A stretch of 31,673 nt of DNA, taken from assembly GCA_965183875.1 (NCBI GenBank), contig CBCYMK010000015.1, forward strand, positions 1 through 31,673, read 5' to 3'. Below are positions 16,821 to 25,669 of this stretch, piece by piece. The position numbers and the translations under genes were made by a program. Numbering within the stretch: the stretch's first letter is position 1; the number at the start of each line of letters is the position of its first letter. This DNA comes from UBA6772 sp965183875 (GTDB lineage: Bacteria; Bacteroidota; Bacteroidia; Flavobacteriales; UBA7430). Under the pieces are notes generated by a model that had not been told where the DNA came from, made no database searches, and saw only the letters and a list, made by a program, of their open reading frames with translations.

Positions 16821-19745
16821 TTAGGTCAAGGCCTTGTAAAGGATCTCTACGGGGTGTAAGGCATCTCTCTTTGTCCCATCTTTAATTTGATGTCTACAAC
16901 TGGTTCCAGGAGCGCAAATAATAGTGCTTTCAGGTTCTTTTCGTACGGTTGGGAAGAGTACAAGCTCTCCAATTTTCATAGACACCTCATAGTGTTCTTT
17001 TTCGTAGCCAAATGAACCTGCCATTCCACAACATCCCGAAGGTATTAATTGAACCTTGTAGTTTTTAGGTAGCCCTATAGTAATTTTTGAAGGAACTAAT
17101 GAGGAGTTCGCCTTTTGATGACAATGACCATGAAGTCGTATATATACTTCTTTTTCGGTGAAACTTTCGCTGTTGATATTTTTAGCTTCAATTTCTCTAG
17201 CTAAAAACTCTTCTATGGTGAAAGTGTATTTGGCTAGATATTTGGCGCTTTTTTGGTCTTCTGCTAAGTCTAAATATTCGTCGCGTAAGGTTAAAATTGC
17301 AGACGGTTCTAGACCTATTAGGGGCTGTTCTTCTGAAACTAATGTAGACAGAAGTTTTACATTTTTATTAGCTAAAGCTTTTGCTTCAGAAAGGAAGCCT
17401 TTGGAAATAAAAGTTCTTCCACTTTCTTCGTGCTTAGGGATAACGACTTGGTAGCCTAGTCTATTCAGAAGTTTTATGGTAGTTATCCCAATATGTGTAT
17501 CGTTGTAATTGGTAAATTCATCGTTAAATAAATAGACCTTACCCTTCGCTAAATTGCCTTTTTGTGGGTTGTTCTTATACCATTTCGATAAGGTGCTTGC
17601 TTGTAGTAAAGGCATATTCCTTTCGCTGGCTACCCCCATGAGTTTTTTTGCAATTGCCGAACTAAGTTTATTCTTCATTAGGAAGTTGTAAACTGTAGGG
17701 GCTAAGGCTGCAATTTTATTTGAACGTGTAACGTTTGCGAAAAGTTTAGCTCTTAAAGGTGCTCCCTCTTCTTTGTAATACTGGTAGGTGTATTCGGCTT
17801 TTAGCTTAGCCATATCTACATTAGAAGGGCATTCTGTTTTACAGCCCTTGCATGAAATGCATAGGTCCATTACATCTTTAACCTCTTCGTTTTTAAAAGG
17901 CTTCTCTAGCGACACGTCACTCAGTACTTCACGTAAAATATTTGCTCGAGCTCGGGTGGTATGTTTTTCCTCTCTTGTAGCCATATAACTAGGACACATG
18001 GTTCCCCCCGATAGTTCTGTTTTTCTACAGTCTCCCGATCCATTGCATTTTTCTGCAGCACGCAGCATTCCTTTGTCGCTTCCGAAGCTAAATGCAGTGT
18101 TAAATTCTGGGGTGCTGTAGCCGGGCATATACCTTAGGAAAGTATTCATTGAGGGAGTGTCCACAATTTTTCCTGGATTAAATATCCCTTTGGGATCCCA
18201 AGTGTTTTTTAGGTCTTTACAGTGTTGGTAATTTTTTTCACCTATCATAAAAGGAATGTATTCTCCTCTTAATCTCCCGTCCCCATGTTCGCCACTTAAA
18301 GATCCCTTGTATGCTTTTACTAAATGAGCTATGTCGGTGGCTATTGTTTTAAAAAGCTTATTCCCTTCTTCCGTTTTTAGGTCGATTATAGGTCTTAGGT
18401 GAAGTTCTCCTGTTGCTGCGTGCGCGTAGTGAACACAAAAGAGATCTCTCTTTTTTAAGATTTCATTAAAATCTTCTATAAACGCAGGAAGGTCGTTTAC
18501 ATCTACTGCGGTGTCTTCAATTACAGCTACTGCCTTTGCATCGCCAGGAATATTTGATAAAAGCCCTAATCCAGCTTTTCTAAGTGTCCATACTTTTTTT
18601 ATGTCTGCTCCAGTAACTACAGGGAAGTGGTAACCCAGTTGGGTCTTTTCAAACTGAGCAAGACATTCTAGAATTATACGGTCGAGTTTCTCTTGACTAG
18701 CTTCTACAAATTCAACCACTAAAATAGCTTTAGGGTCACCTTTTACGAAAAATCTGTTTTGTTCTTGTTCTTTATTGGCCTTAGTGCAGTCTAAGATAAA
18801 ATGATCCATTAACTCACAAGCTGTAGGATTAAATTTTAATGCTTCTAAGTTCCCTAGCAATGCTTCGTTAACAGAGTTAAAGTGTATGCAAACTACCGAT
18901 TGAAATTCTGTAGGGGCCTGAACAAGATTTAGCTTTAATTCTGTAGTGAAGGCGAGTGTCCCTTCTGAACCAGCTAGTAGCTTACAGAAATTAAACTGTT
19001 CTGTAGATTGTGTAAAAGGGCTGGATTGTGCTAATAAGTCTAGAGCATAGCCCGTATTTCTACGAGGTATACTCTTCTTGGGAAATTCCTTTTCTATTTC
19101 AATTCTGTTTTCTTCATTAGAAAACAGCTCTTTAGCTTGCTTGTAAATATTTGTTTCTAATTCCGAAACTGTACCTATGCCATTGGCTTTGGCTTCGAAC
19201 TCTTGGTCGCTTATCGCTTTGAATTCTGTTTCATTTCCGTCTGCAAGGATTACTTTTATTGAAACTAAATGTTCTCTAGCAGAGCCGTAAATAACAGATC
19301 TCGACCCACAAGAGTTGTTTCCTACCATCCCGCCTATCATACACCTATTCGATGTAGAGGTTTCAGGTCCGTAAAAAAGACCGTATTCTTTTAAGTGTAA
19401 ATTGAGCTCGTCGCGTATTACTCCAGGTTGAACAATAGCATAATTATCTTCTTTATTGACTTCAATAATTTGTCGAAATTCTTCAGAAATATCCACTATT
19501 ATTCCACTACCCACTACCTGACCAGCTAAAGAGGTCCCTGCTGCTCTAGGGATTATAGAAACCTGCTCTGTGTTTGCAAATCGTATTAGTTCTAGTAAGT
19601 CCTCTTTTGTTTTTGGTATAGCTACAGCTAGGGGCATTTCTCTATACGCCGAAGCATCTGTAGCATAGAGTTTACGCATTGTTTTGTCAAAATAAAACTT
19701 CCCTTGAAGCTGCTTTGCTAAAGCTGTGAGTTTGCTCTGTATCAA
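16821..19745 (-). CDS. FAD-linked oxidase/Fe-S dehydrogenase, YdiJ or D-2-hydroxyglutarate dehydrogenase type
   Basis: This 974-residue multidomain flavoenzyme has a PCMH FAD-binding domain (~30-250, with IIPRAAGTSLAGQVVGSGI and CMIGGMVGNNSCGSRSV). A FAD-oxidase C-terminal domain follows (~260-535, SGEHGDGRLRGEY and FNPGKIVD). Next is a ferredoxin-like region with two cysteine clusters (CNGSGDCRK...MCPSY and CISCKGCKTECPS), and last a CCG-type domain (GHCHQKA and SGCCGMAGSFGYE). Known relatives oxidise D-2-hydroxyacids such as D-lactate or D-2-hydroxyglutarate and pass electrons to the respiratory chain. The start is a TTG at 19745; the first ATG would remove conserved N-terminal residues. 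It is directly downstream of the DUF1338 gene on the same strand, with a hairpin between, which favours 2-hydroxyglutarate as substrate. Confidence 0.9.
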   Translation of the reverse strand: MIQSKLTALAKQLQGKFYFDKTMRKLYATDASAYREMPLAVAIPKTKEDLLELIRFANTEQVSIIPRAAGTSLAGQVVGSGIIVDISEEFRQIIEVNKEDNYAIVQPGVIRDELNLHLKEYGLFYGPETSTSNRCMIGGMVGNNSCGSRSVIYGSAREHLVSIKVILADGNETEFKAISDQEFEAKANGIGTVSELETNIYKQAKELFSNEENRIEIEKEFPKKSIPRRNTGYALDLLAQSSPFTQSTEQFNFCKLLAGSEGTLAFTTELKLNLVQAPTEFQSVVCIHFNSVNEALLGNLEALKFNPTACELMDHFILDCTKANKEQEQNRFFVKGDPKAILVVEFVEASQEKLDRIILECLAQFEKTQLGYHFPVVTGADIKKVWTLRKAGLGLLSNIPGDAKAVAVIEDTAVDVNDLPAFIEDFNEILKKRDLFCVHYAHAATGELHLRPIIDLKTEEGNKLFKTIATDIAHLVKAYKGSLSGEHGDGRLRGEYIPFMIGEKNYQHCKDLKNTWDPKGIFNPGKIVDTPSMNTFLRYMPGYSTPEFNTAFSFGSDKGMLRAAEKCNGSGDCRKTELSGGTMCPSYMATREEKHTTRARANILREVLSDVSLEKPFKNEEVKDVMDLCISCKGCKTECPSNVDMAKLKAEYTYQYYKEEGAPLRAKLFANVTRSNKIAALAPTVYNFLMKNKLSSAIAKKLMGVASERNMPLLQASTLSKWYKNNPQKGNLAKGKVYLFNDEFTNYNDTHIGITTIKLLNRLGYQVVIPKHEESGRTFISKGFLSEAKALANKNVKLLSTLVSEEQPLIGLEPSAILTLRDEYLDLAEDQKSAKYLAKYTFTIEEFLAREIEAKNINSESFTEKEVYIRLHGHCHQKANSSLVPSKITIGLPKNYKVQLIPSGCCGMAGSFGYEKEHYEVSMKIGELVLFPTVRKEPESTIICAPGTSCRHQIKDGTKRDALHPVEILYKALT

Positions 19746-19815
19746 AAAAAAATATTTAAATGTTTTAAAGCTGAAAGTTAGAAATTTTAAGTCTCAAGCT
19801 TTAATAATTTACGGC

Positions 19816-19863
19816 AAAAAAAAAGGTTAAAGGAAGAAAGTAAACTTTCAACCTTTAACCTTT
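19816..19863 (-). terminator. Hairpin terminator after the DUF1338 gene
   Basis: A long stem (19822-19833 with 19852-19863, 12 bp) continues after a small internal loop with GAAAG/CTTTC (19836-19840, 19845-19849), loop TAAA. On the minus strand it is followed by a T-run (A-run 19816-19824 on plus). It lies between the DUF1338 stop and the dehydrogenase start, so the second gene needs readthrough or its own promoter. Confidence 0.8.
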
Positions 19864-19878
19864 GAGTTTTAAACTATA

Positions 19879-20688
19879 CTATTGCTGTACTAAATCTGTG
19901 CTTTCGAAAATTTTATCAGCTGATGCTGCTATGAAGCCATTATAGATTTCACCATTTTCTGCAGTATATCTTCTAGCAAATTCATAGTAACAAGTAGTAA
20001 CTGTATTTTTACCTTCTATAAATTCTATTTCAGTAGTGTCAGCTAAAATACTCGACTGCTCAAGTAGCTGTGCAGGAGTACCTTTAATTTCACCTCCAGA
20101 AGTGTTCATTTTGAACCCTTGTTCTTTTACGAATTCATTTACTTCTTCTAAACCTTTGAACTGTTCAAATTGATTTACAAATACTGTAAAGTGATTGGCA
20201 CAGAATCCACAGATATACATCCAAGCTGCATATTCAGATTCTGCTCTTAGAGTCTCATAGATTGTGTACGAAGGTTGTCCCCATACTCTCCCTTTAAACA
20301 ATAGGTCTTTATCTTCAAATACTGTATTGTCTACAGCGTCTAAAGTTGTTTTTATTATACGTTGTGCCTCAATAGAGATTTCTTCTAGCTTTAATTCGCT
20401 AATGAAAATTTTTGGTGCTTTAGTGTCTGTAGCATGTTGGAAATGACGAGCAAATAATTTCTTTGCCTTAAATTCGTACTCTCCGCAAGGCTCGTATCCA
20501 GCAGCTAAAAATGGCTTTGCCAAAACATCGATGTTTACTCTAGGATCGTTAAATGTTCTAATCGCAATATGATCGTTCTCAACTTCTCCTTCAACTCTGT
20601 CGTTGAATAAATCGTACACTTTTTTTGCTGATGGGGTAATAGCAATATACCCTTCCCATAAACGTGCTAAAATTTCTTCTTTGTTCAT
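19879..20688 (-). CDS. DUF1338 enzyme, 2-oxoadipate dioxygenase/decarboxylase (HglS)-like
   Basis: The 269 residues form one DUF1338 domain. The family includes P. putida HglS, a non-heme Fe(II) enzyme that converts 2-oxoadipate to 2-hydroxyglutarate and CO2 in lysine catabolism. From memory, HglS uses His70, Arg74, His226 and Glu294. Here DHIAIR gives His40 and Arg44 with the same H-x3-R spacing, ANHFTVF gives His166, and CYYEFARRY gives Glu236 (70 residues after His166, against 68 in HglS). The full metal and substrate set thus appears intact. The protein is shorter than HglS, so substrate identity is inferred. It is divergent from an Lrp-type regulator and upstream of a D-2-hydroxyglutarate-dehydrogenase-type flavoprotein. 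Confidence 0.88.
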   Translation of the reverse strand: MNKEEILARLWEGYIAITPSAKKVYDLFNDRVEGEVENDHIAIRTFNDPRVNIDVLAKPFLAAGYEPCGEYEFKAKKLFARHFQHATDTKAPKIFISELKLEEISIEAQRIIKTTLDAVDNTVFEDKDLLFKGRVWGQPSYTIYETLRAESEYAAWMYICGFCANHFTVFVNQFEQFKGLEEVNEFVKEQGFKMNTSGGEIKGTPAQLLEQSSILADTTEIEFIEGKNTVTTCYYEFARRYTAENGEIYNGFIAASADKIFESTDLVQQ

Positions 20689-20714
20689 CTTAGATGTTTT
20701 TTATTTATCTGTGG

Positions 20715-20722
20715 CAAAAATA
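20715..20722 (-). promoter_or_regulatory. Possible -7 element of the DUF1338 gene
   Basis: TATTTTTG on the minus strand fits TAnnTTTG and lies 26 bases upstream of the DUF1338 start codon. No convincing -33 element is found. It faces away from the Lrp promoter in the 153-base divergent region. Confidence 0.35.
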
Positions 20723-20770
20723 GTTAGATTGACTCTTGTTTAGTGGTAAATTAAGATTAATTATATCTAA

Positions 20771-20803
20771 TTTGTTAATATTATATGTATATGATTATAT
20801 TTG
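20771..20803 (+). promoter_or_regulatory. Promoter of the Lrp-type regulator gene
   Basis: TTTG (20771-20774) and TATATTTG (20796-20803) are separated by 21 bases, a close fit to the Bacteroidota -33/-7 consensus. The expected start near 20810 would leave a ~30-base leader. The surrounding 20755-20800 is very AT-rich and could hold Lrp binding sites for autoregulation and control of DUF1338 (inference). Confidence 0.55.
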
Positions 20804-20841
20804 CTTTGATTTATGGAATTATAACTTAAAACAATGCTTGC

Positions 20842-21306
20842 ATGCAGTTAAATAACCAACTTGACTTTGTAGATAAGGAGATATTAAGGCTTTTGAAGTC
20901 CGATTCCCGCCAATCGTATGTAGAAATTGCAAAAGTGTTAAAGGTTTCTAACTCTCTGATTCATCAGCGTATAGCGAAAATGAAGGTCAGTGGATTGATA
21001 ATAAACACCACTGTTACGCTCGATGAAAAACGCTTGGGGTATAAGGCTTGTTCCTTTACAGGGATTGTATTAAAAGAAGCGCATTACGCAAAACAGGTTG
21101 TAACTGAGTTGCAGAAAATACCCGAGGTGGTAGAATGTGATTTTGTATCTGGAAAGTACGCTGTTTTTGTGAAGGTTTTTGCAGCCGATAATGAGCATAT
21201 GAGGGAAGTCTTGTATGAGAAAATACATCAAATAGAAGGTGTTTCGGGAACAGATACATTTATTTCTTTTGGTGCTCAATTCAGTCGCTCTGTTCCAATT
21301 GTATAA
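20842..21306 (+). CDS. Lrp/AsnC family transcriptional regulator
   Basis: This 154-residue protein has the family's usual length. The N-terminal winged helix-turn-helix spans ~8-55 (LDFVDKEILRLLKSDSRQSY, then SLIHQRIAKMKVSGLI), and the C-terminal RAM/effector domain ~70-145 (EVVECDFVSGKYAVFVKVFA). Such proteins bind amino acids and form octamers that regulate amino-acid metabolism genes. It is divergent from the DUF1338 gene with a 153-base shared control region, so DUF1338 and the downstream dehydrogenase are the first candidates for its targets. It is 135 bases upstream of dapF on the same strand, so it could also influence that operon. Effector unknown. Confidence 0.93.
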   Translation: MQLNNQLDFVDKEILRLLKSDSRQSYVEIAKVLKVSNSLIHQRIAKMKVSGLIINTTVTLDEKRLGYKACSFTGIVLKEAHYAKQVVTELQKIPEVVECDFVSGKYAVFVKVFAADNEHMREVLYEKIHQIEGVSGTDTFISFGAQFSRSVPIV

Positions 21307-21441
21307 TTTTTTTATAAGCAAGATTATTATTCAATTATTGAGTCTTTTAATTTGGCTGTGCTGCTGCAAGCAACTATTAATTGATAATTAGTAATTACCA
21401 ATAAAATAATAATATTATTTTCGTTGAATTAAAGACATGCA

Positions 21442-22218
21442 ATGAAACTCACTTTTTATAAATACCAAGGGGCAGGAAATGATTTTGTGATGATCGACAA
21501 TCGCACTAATTCTATTTCACTGACTAAATCCCAAGTAGCAAGGCTTTGTGATCGCAGGTTTGGTGTAGGTGCCGATGGTCTTATACTACTAGAAACTTCT
21601 AGTGTTTCAGATTTTAAAATGACTTATTTCAACGCAGATGGTTTATTGGGTTCAATGTGTGGTAACGGTGGTAGGTGTGTAGTGGCTTTTGCGAATCGTT
21701 TGAGTGTGTTTACTGAGTCTTGTACTTTTGAAGCTTTCGATGGATCACACAAAGCAAGCTTATTAGTTGATGATACTATTTCACTTGAGATGTCTAAGGT
21801 AAGTGCTATTTCTAAAATTGAAAACGACTGGTTATTAGATACCGGTTCTCCACACTTAGTGCGTTTTGTGTCTGATTTAAACTCAATTGATATTAAGGCT
21901 GAAGGGGCTAAAATTCGTTATTCCGAACCCTATAGCACAAATGGAGTAAACGTAAATTTTGTTCAATTTACTGATAATGGTTTGGTAATAAGAACGTACG
22001 AAAGAGGCGTAGAAGACGAAACCTTGGCTTGTGGTACTGGGGCTACAGCTTCTGCTATAGCTGCTTTTGAAGCTGGTTTAACAAATGAGAAAACAATAAA
22101 GTTAGTAGCCTTAGGTGGCGATTTGGAAGTTCGTTTCTCTAAAGTAGAGAATATATATATACATATCCAATTAATTGGAGCGGCAGAATTCGTTTTTAAA
22201 GGAGAAATTGATGTCTGA
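21442..22218 (+). CDS. dapF: Diaminopimelate epimerase
   Basis: This 258-residue protein has the catalytic cysteine pair in its expected motifs: SMCGNGGRC with Cys73 and LACGTGATAS with Cys197. The N-terminus has KYQGAGNDFVMID and GVGADGL. It interconverts LL- and meso-diaminopimelate for lysine and peptidoglycan synthesis in the cytosol. It is the first gene of a tight run: its last 8 bases overlap the GNAT start. The operon continues to mltG, another cell-wall gene. Confidence 0.96.
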   Translation: MKLTFYKYQGAGNDFVMIDNRTNSISLTKSQVARLCDRRFGVGADGLILLETSSVSDFKMTYFNADGLLGSMCGNGGRCVVAFANRLSVFTESCTFEAFDGSHKASLLVDDTISLEMSKVSAISKIENDWLLDTGSPHLVRFVSDLNSIDIKAEGAKIRYSEPYSTNGVNVNFVQFTDNGLVIRTYERGVEDETLACGTGATASAIAAFEAGLTNEKTIKLVALGGDLEVRFSKVENIYIHIQLIGAAEFVFKGEIDV

Positions 22219-22723
22219 TTTTAAGTTAAAATATAGAGCCCTAGAACCCGAAGACGTTAGCATGCTTTTTAAGTGGGAAAACGATTTGGAAATTAATGAG
22301 GTGAGCCTCTCTAAGGTTCCTTTTTCTAAGTATATCTTGGAACAGTATATTGCTCAAGCTCATTTAGATATTCAGCAAGCCGGACAGTATAGGTTTGTTT
22401 TAGAAGATCTCGAAGGTAATTCTGTAGGTTGTGTAGATTTATTCGATTACGATGCTATAGACAGACGTGCCGCAATAGGTATAATTATAGAAAAAAAGTA
22501 CCGATTAAATGGTTATGCCGCAGAAGCTATTTCTTTAATGAAAGACTATGCATTTAATAGAATTGGTATGCGACAATTGTATTGTTCTGTAGGTGTTTCT
22601 AATACCAGTAGTTTAAAGTTATTCCGTTCAGCTGGATTTACTGAAATTGGAGTCCGCAAAGATTGGACTTACAGAAATGGCGAATTTCACGACCTTATAG
22701 AGTTTCAATTTATAAACAATTAA
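22211..22723 (+). CDS. GNAT family N-acetyltransferase (RimJ/RimL-like)
   Basis: The ATG at 22211, preceded by AAAGGAG, is a better start than an in-frame TTG at 22175, which lies deep inside dapF. The protein is then 170 residues. The GNAT fold spans the whole length, with the acetyl-CoA-binding segment KKYRLNGYAAEAI matching R-x-x-G-x-A (~95-107) and NTSSLKLFRSAGFTEIG in the C-terminal half. It resembles RimJ/RimL-type acetyltransferases; the acceptor (protein, polyamine or antibiotic) cannot be predicted. It overlaps dapF by 8 bases and is followed after one base by the multiheme cytochrome gene. Confidence 0.88.
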   Translation: MSDFKLKYRALEPEDVSMLFKWENDLEINEVSLSKVPFSKYILEQYIAQAHLDIQQAGQYRFVLEDLEGNSVGCVDLFDYDAIDRRAAIGIIIEKKYRLNGYAAEAISLMKDYAFNRIGMRQLYCSVGVSNTSSLKLFRSAGFTEIGVRKDWTYRNGEFHDLIEFQFINN

Positions 22724-22724
22724 T

Positions 22725-24641
22725 TTGTCTAAGAACGCCCTATATTTCTTTGTGCTCCCTTTGGTGTTATTCATAGTAGCTGGATTGAATTCATGCATAC
22801 CAGAAGTACCCAAAGAAGTTTATTTAAACCTATCGGACTCTGTTGCTTATGTAGGTGGGGAGACGTGTAGGTCTTGTCATTACGATAAACATAAAACCTA
22901 TGAGCATACCGGAATGGGACAGTCTTTTGGTATGGCAAATCCCCAGAAAAGTGCTGCTGATTTTAACCGCGATTCCATATTGTACGATACGCATAGCGAT
23001 TTGTATTACCATCCTTTCTGGTCTTCCGATAGTTTATTACTCCACGAATACCGGCTTTTAAATGCCGATACAGTACACAAAAGAGTTCAAGCAGCTTCTT
23101 ATATTATTGGTTCTGGACAACATACAAACTCTCATATTTCAAATACCAAGGGCTATCTACATCAGTTGCCGTTTACCTATTATACACAAAACGGGAAGTT
23201 AGATTTACCTCCAGGGTTTGAAGATGGGTTTAATACCCGTTTTAATCGTAAAATTGGCTTGGAGTGTATGTCATGTCATAACTCCTTTCCAGAATTTGTT
23301 CTCGGTTCAGAAAATAAATTTGAAGAGGTGCCTCAGGGGATTTCTTGCGAACGTTGTCATGGTCCAGGTGAAATTCACGTAGCCGAAAAAATGAAAGGGG
23401 TTTTTGTAGATACCGCTACTGCTATAGATTATACCATTGTAAATCCAGGTAATCTAAGTTCCGAATTACAGTTTGATCTATGCTCACGCTGTCATTTACA
23501 AGGTAATACCGTTCTTGAAGATGGTAAATCATTTTTTGACTTTAAGCCAGGGATGCACCTTCATGAAGTAATGAATATTTTTTTACCAAGCTACAAAGAC
23601 AACGATAGTTTTATAATGGCATCGCATGTGGATAGGCTCAAAATGAGTGAGTGTTTTTTACATTCTGAGGATCAACTCACCTGTGTAAGTTGCCATAACC
23701 CTCATATAAGCGTTAAAAAAACATCTAAGTCTGTTTTTAATAAGGCTTGTGTTTCCTGCCATACTGCAGTAAAAAAGCATAGCATCGAGAAAGGTGATGA
23801 TTGTGTTGTCTGTCATATGCCAAAATCTGGGTCTAGTGATATCCCTCACGTAAGTGTTACCGATCATAAAATTTCTATTCCTCAGCAGGTGTCCACCCAA
23901 GAAACTATAGCTGTAAAAGAGTTTATCGGGCTTTATTGTGTTAATAATCCTCACCCATCAGACTTAATAATACTTAAAGCATACTTGCAGCAATATGAAA
24001 AGTTTGAGCAAGAATCGTATTATTTAGATTCTGCCTTGGTATACTTGAAAAAAATTGATGAATCTCTCACGGTAAAAGAGTGGATTAAATATTACTTTTT
24101 CTCAGCTAATTACAGTTCTCAAATAAGTTGGTTTGAGAAAGAAAACTTCGCCACCCGTTTGGAGCAACTCTCAACACAATCGTATGCTAACGACGATGCC
24201 TGGGCATGGTATAGAATTGGGGAGGCTTACTATAAGTTACAGCAATATAAACTGGCAGTGGATTGTTTTAAGCAAGCAACATTGTTGGCTCCCTACCATT
24301 TAGATATTCAAAATAAATATGCAATGGCTTTGTTGAAAATAGATCGAAGGAGTCAAGCAGAAAAAGTATTCGAATTTATTCTAAATGAAAATCCTAACTT
24401 TGAAATGCTCTATGCCAACTATGGTTATTTAATGAGCTTAAATGGCGACTTTGCGAAAGCCAGGGTGCTCTATGAAAAGGGAATTGCATTAAATCCAGAT
24501 AGGGCTCAGTTGTGGTTGAATTTGGCGGCTTATTATTTACAGGTAGAAGATATCTTTGAGGCTAAGTCTGCTTTAAAACAGGTAATCCGAATAGATCCGA
24601 ATCACAAACGAGCTAATCTATTATTGAAACAGTTAAAATGA
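22725..24641 (+). CDS. Heptaheme c-type cytochrome lipoprotein with C-terminal TPR repeats
   Basis: This 638-residue protein starts at a TTG: no ATG lies before the first heme motif, and the TTG yields a proper signal (MSKNALYFFVLPLVLFIVAG followed by LNSC, lipid Cys24). Seven CxxCH motifs begin at Cys48, 181, 208, 253, 320, 342 and 360. His-rich stretches between them could supply distal ligands. Residues ~475-638 hold about four TPR units (AWYRIGEAYYKLQQYKLAVD, YANYGYLMSLNGDFAKA, LWLNLAAYYLQVEDIFEAK). It is likely periplasmic or outer-membrane-anchored and involved in electron transfer; the redox partner is unknown. It is related to the cytochrome c554/doubled-CxxCH group. It sits between GNAT (1-base gap) and mltG (4-base overlap). 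Confidence 0.87.
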   Translation: MSKNALYFFVLPLVLFIVAGLNSCIPEVPKEVYLNLSDSVAYVGGETCRSCHYDKHKTYEHTGMGQSFGMANPQKSAADFNRDSILYDTHSDLYYHPFWSSDSLLLHEYRLLNADTVHKRVQAASYIIGSGQHTNSHISNTKGYLHQLPFTYYTQNGKLDLPPGFEDGFNTRFNRKIGLECMSCHNSFPEFVLGSENKFEEVPQGISCERCHGPGEIHVAEKMKGVFVDTATAIDYTIVNPGNLSSELQFDLCSRCHLQGNTVLEDGKSFFDFKPGMHLHEVMNIFLPSYKDNDSFIMASHVDRLKMSECFLHSEDQLTCVSCHNPHISVKKTSKSVFNKACVSCHTAVKKHSIEKGDDCVVCHMPKSGSSDIPHVSVTDHKISIPQQVSTQETIAVKEFIGLYCVNNPHPSDLIILKAYLQQYEKFEQESYYLDSALVYLKKIDESLTVKEWIKYYFFSANYSSQISWFEKENFATRLEQLSTQSYANDDAWAWYRIGEAYYKLQQYKLAVDCFKQATLLAPYHLDIQNKYAMALLKIDRRSQAEKVFEFILNENPNFEMLYANYGYLMSLNGDFAKARVLYEKGIALNPDRAQLWLNLAAYYLQVEDIFEAKSALKQVIRIDPNHKRANLLLKQLK

Positions 24642-25669
24642 AAAAGATACTCCTTATAAGTCTGTTTATTATTGTGCTCTTTACAAGCATAGTCTCTTAC
24701 TTTACCTACCAACAGGTGTTTGCTCCGCTATCTGACTCCGATGAAATTGTGCTGATCCCTAGAGGGGCTAGCTTTGAGGACTTAAAAGATAGTTTGTTTG
24801 TACATGATTTACTTACAAACGATGCTGTTTTTGATGTATTTTGTGAAAAGAAGAGATACAGTAAAATCCACCCAGGGAGGTATTTTGTTGGCGCTGGAAC
24901 AGATTTAAATTCATTAGTAAATATGTTTCGTTTAGGTTCGCAAGAACCCTTAAATATAATTTTCAATAATGCTTCTACCCTAGAAGATTTAGCTGGTAAA
25001 CTAGCTAGTCAAATAGAAACGGATTCATTGAGTTTACTTTCGGCATTTAAAAGTGACTTATTTTTCGAAACTTATAGCTTAAATGAGGCATCCGCTAGGA
25101 AATTATTTATTCCTAACACTTATGAGGTGTATTGGACTATTAGTCCTGTAGAATTTTTAGAAAGGATGCAAAAGGAGTATGCTCAATTTTGGTCTCCCGA
25201 AAGGTTAGCGCAAGCTCGTAAAAAAGGCTTAACGGCTCACCAGGTTTCTGTATTGGCATCTGTAGTACAAAAGGAGACAGCCAAATCTGATGAGCAGCCT
25301 ATTGTAGCTGGTTTATATTTGAATAGACTAAATCAGGGCATGAAGTTGCAGTCTGACCCTACGGTTATTTATGCCTTGCACGAAAGAGATGGTTTTGATA
25401 GGGTGATAAAAAGAGTACTGAGGAAGGATTTGAAAATAGATTCAAAATACAATACGTACTATTATAGGGGCTTGCCACCAAACCCAATTTGTATTCCAGA
25501 AATGTCTGCTCTTTTAGCCGTGTTAAATGCAAAAAAACACAATCATATTTATATGTGTGCAAAAGAAGATTTTTCGGGTTACCACAATTTTACCAGTTCT
25601 TGGTCGGTACATAAACGCAATGCAAAGCGGTTTCAAAAAGCCTTGTCTAATAAAGGAGTACTACGCTAA
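24638..25669 (+). CDS. mltG: Endolytic murein transglycosylase MltG
   Basis: This 343-residue protein has one N-terminal helix (~4-22), a LysM-like region, and the YceG/MltG catalytic domain with LASVVQKETAKSDEQPIVAG (206-225), in which Glu213 fits the catalytic glutamate. These are followed by LYLNRLNQGMKLQSDPTVIYA and GLPPNPICIPE. It cleaves nascent glycan strands at the inner membrane and is thought to end chain elongation. It overlaps the cytochrome gene by 4 bases (ATGA) and the Smr gene by 1 base (TAATG), so the genes are cotranscribed and probably translationally coupled. Confidence 0.94.
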   Translation: MKKILLISLFIIVLFTSIVSYFTYQQVFAPLSDSDEIVLIPRGASFEDLKDSLFVHDLLTNDAVFDVFCEKKRYSKIHPGRYFVGAGTDLNSLVNMFRLGSQEPLNIIFNNASTLEDLAGKLASQIETDSLSLLSAFKSDLFFETYSLNEASARKLFIPNTYEVYWTISPVEFLERMQKEYAQFWSPERLAQARKKGLTAHQVSVLASVVQKETAKSDEQPIVAGLYLNRLNQGMKLQSDPTVIYALHERDGFDRVIKRVLRKDLKIDSKYNTYYYRGLPPNPICIPEMSALLAVLNAKKHNHIYMCAKEDFSGYHNFTSSWSVHKRNAKRFQKALSNKGVLR

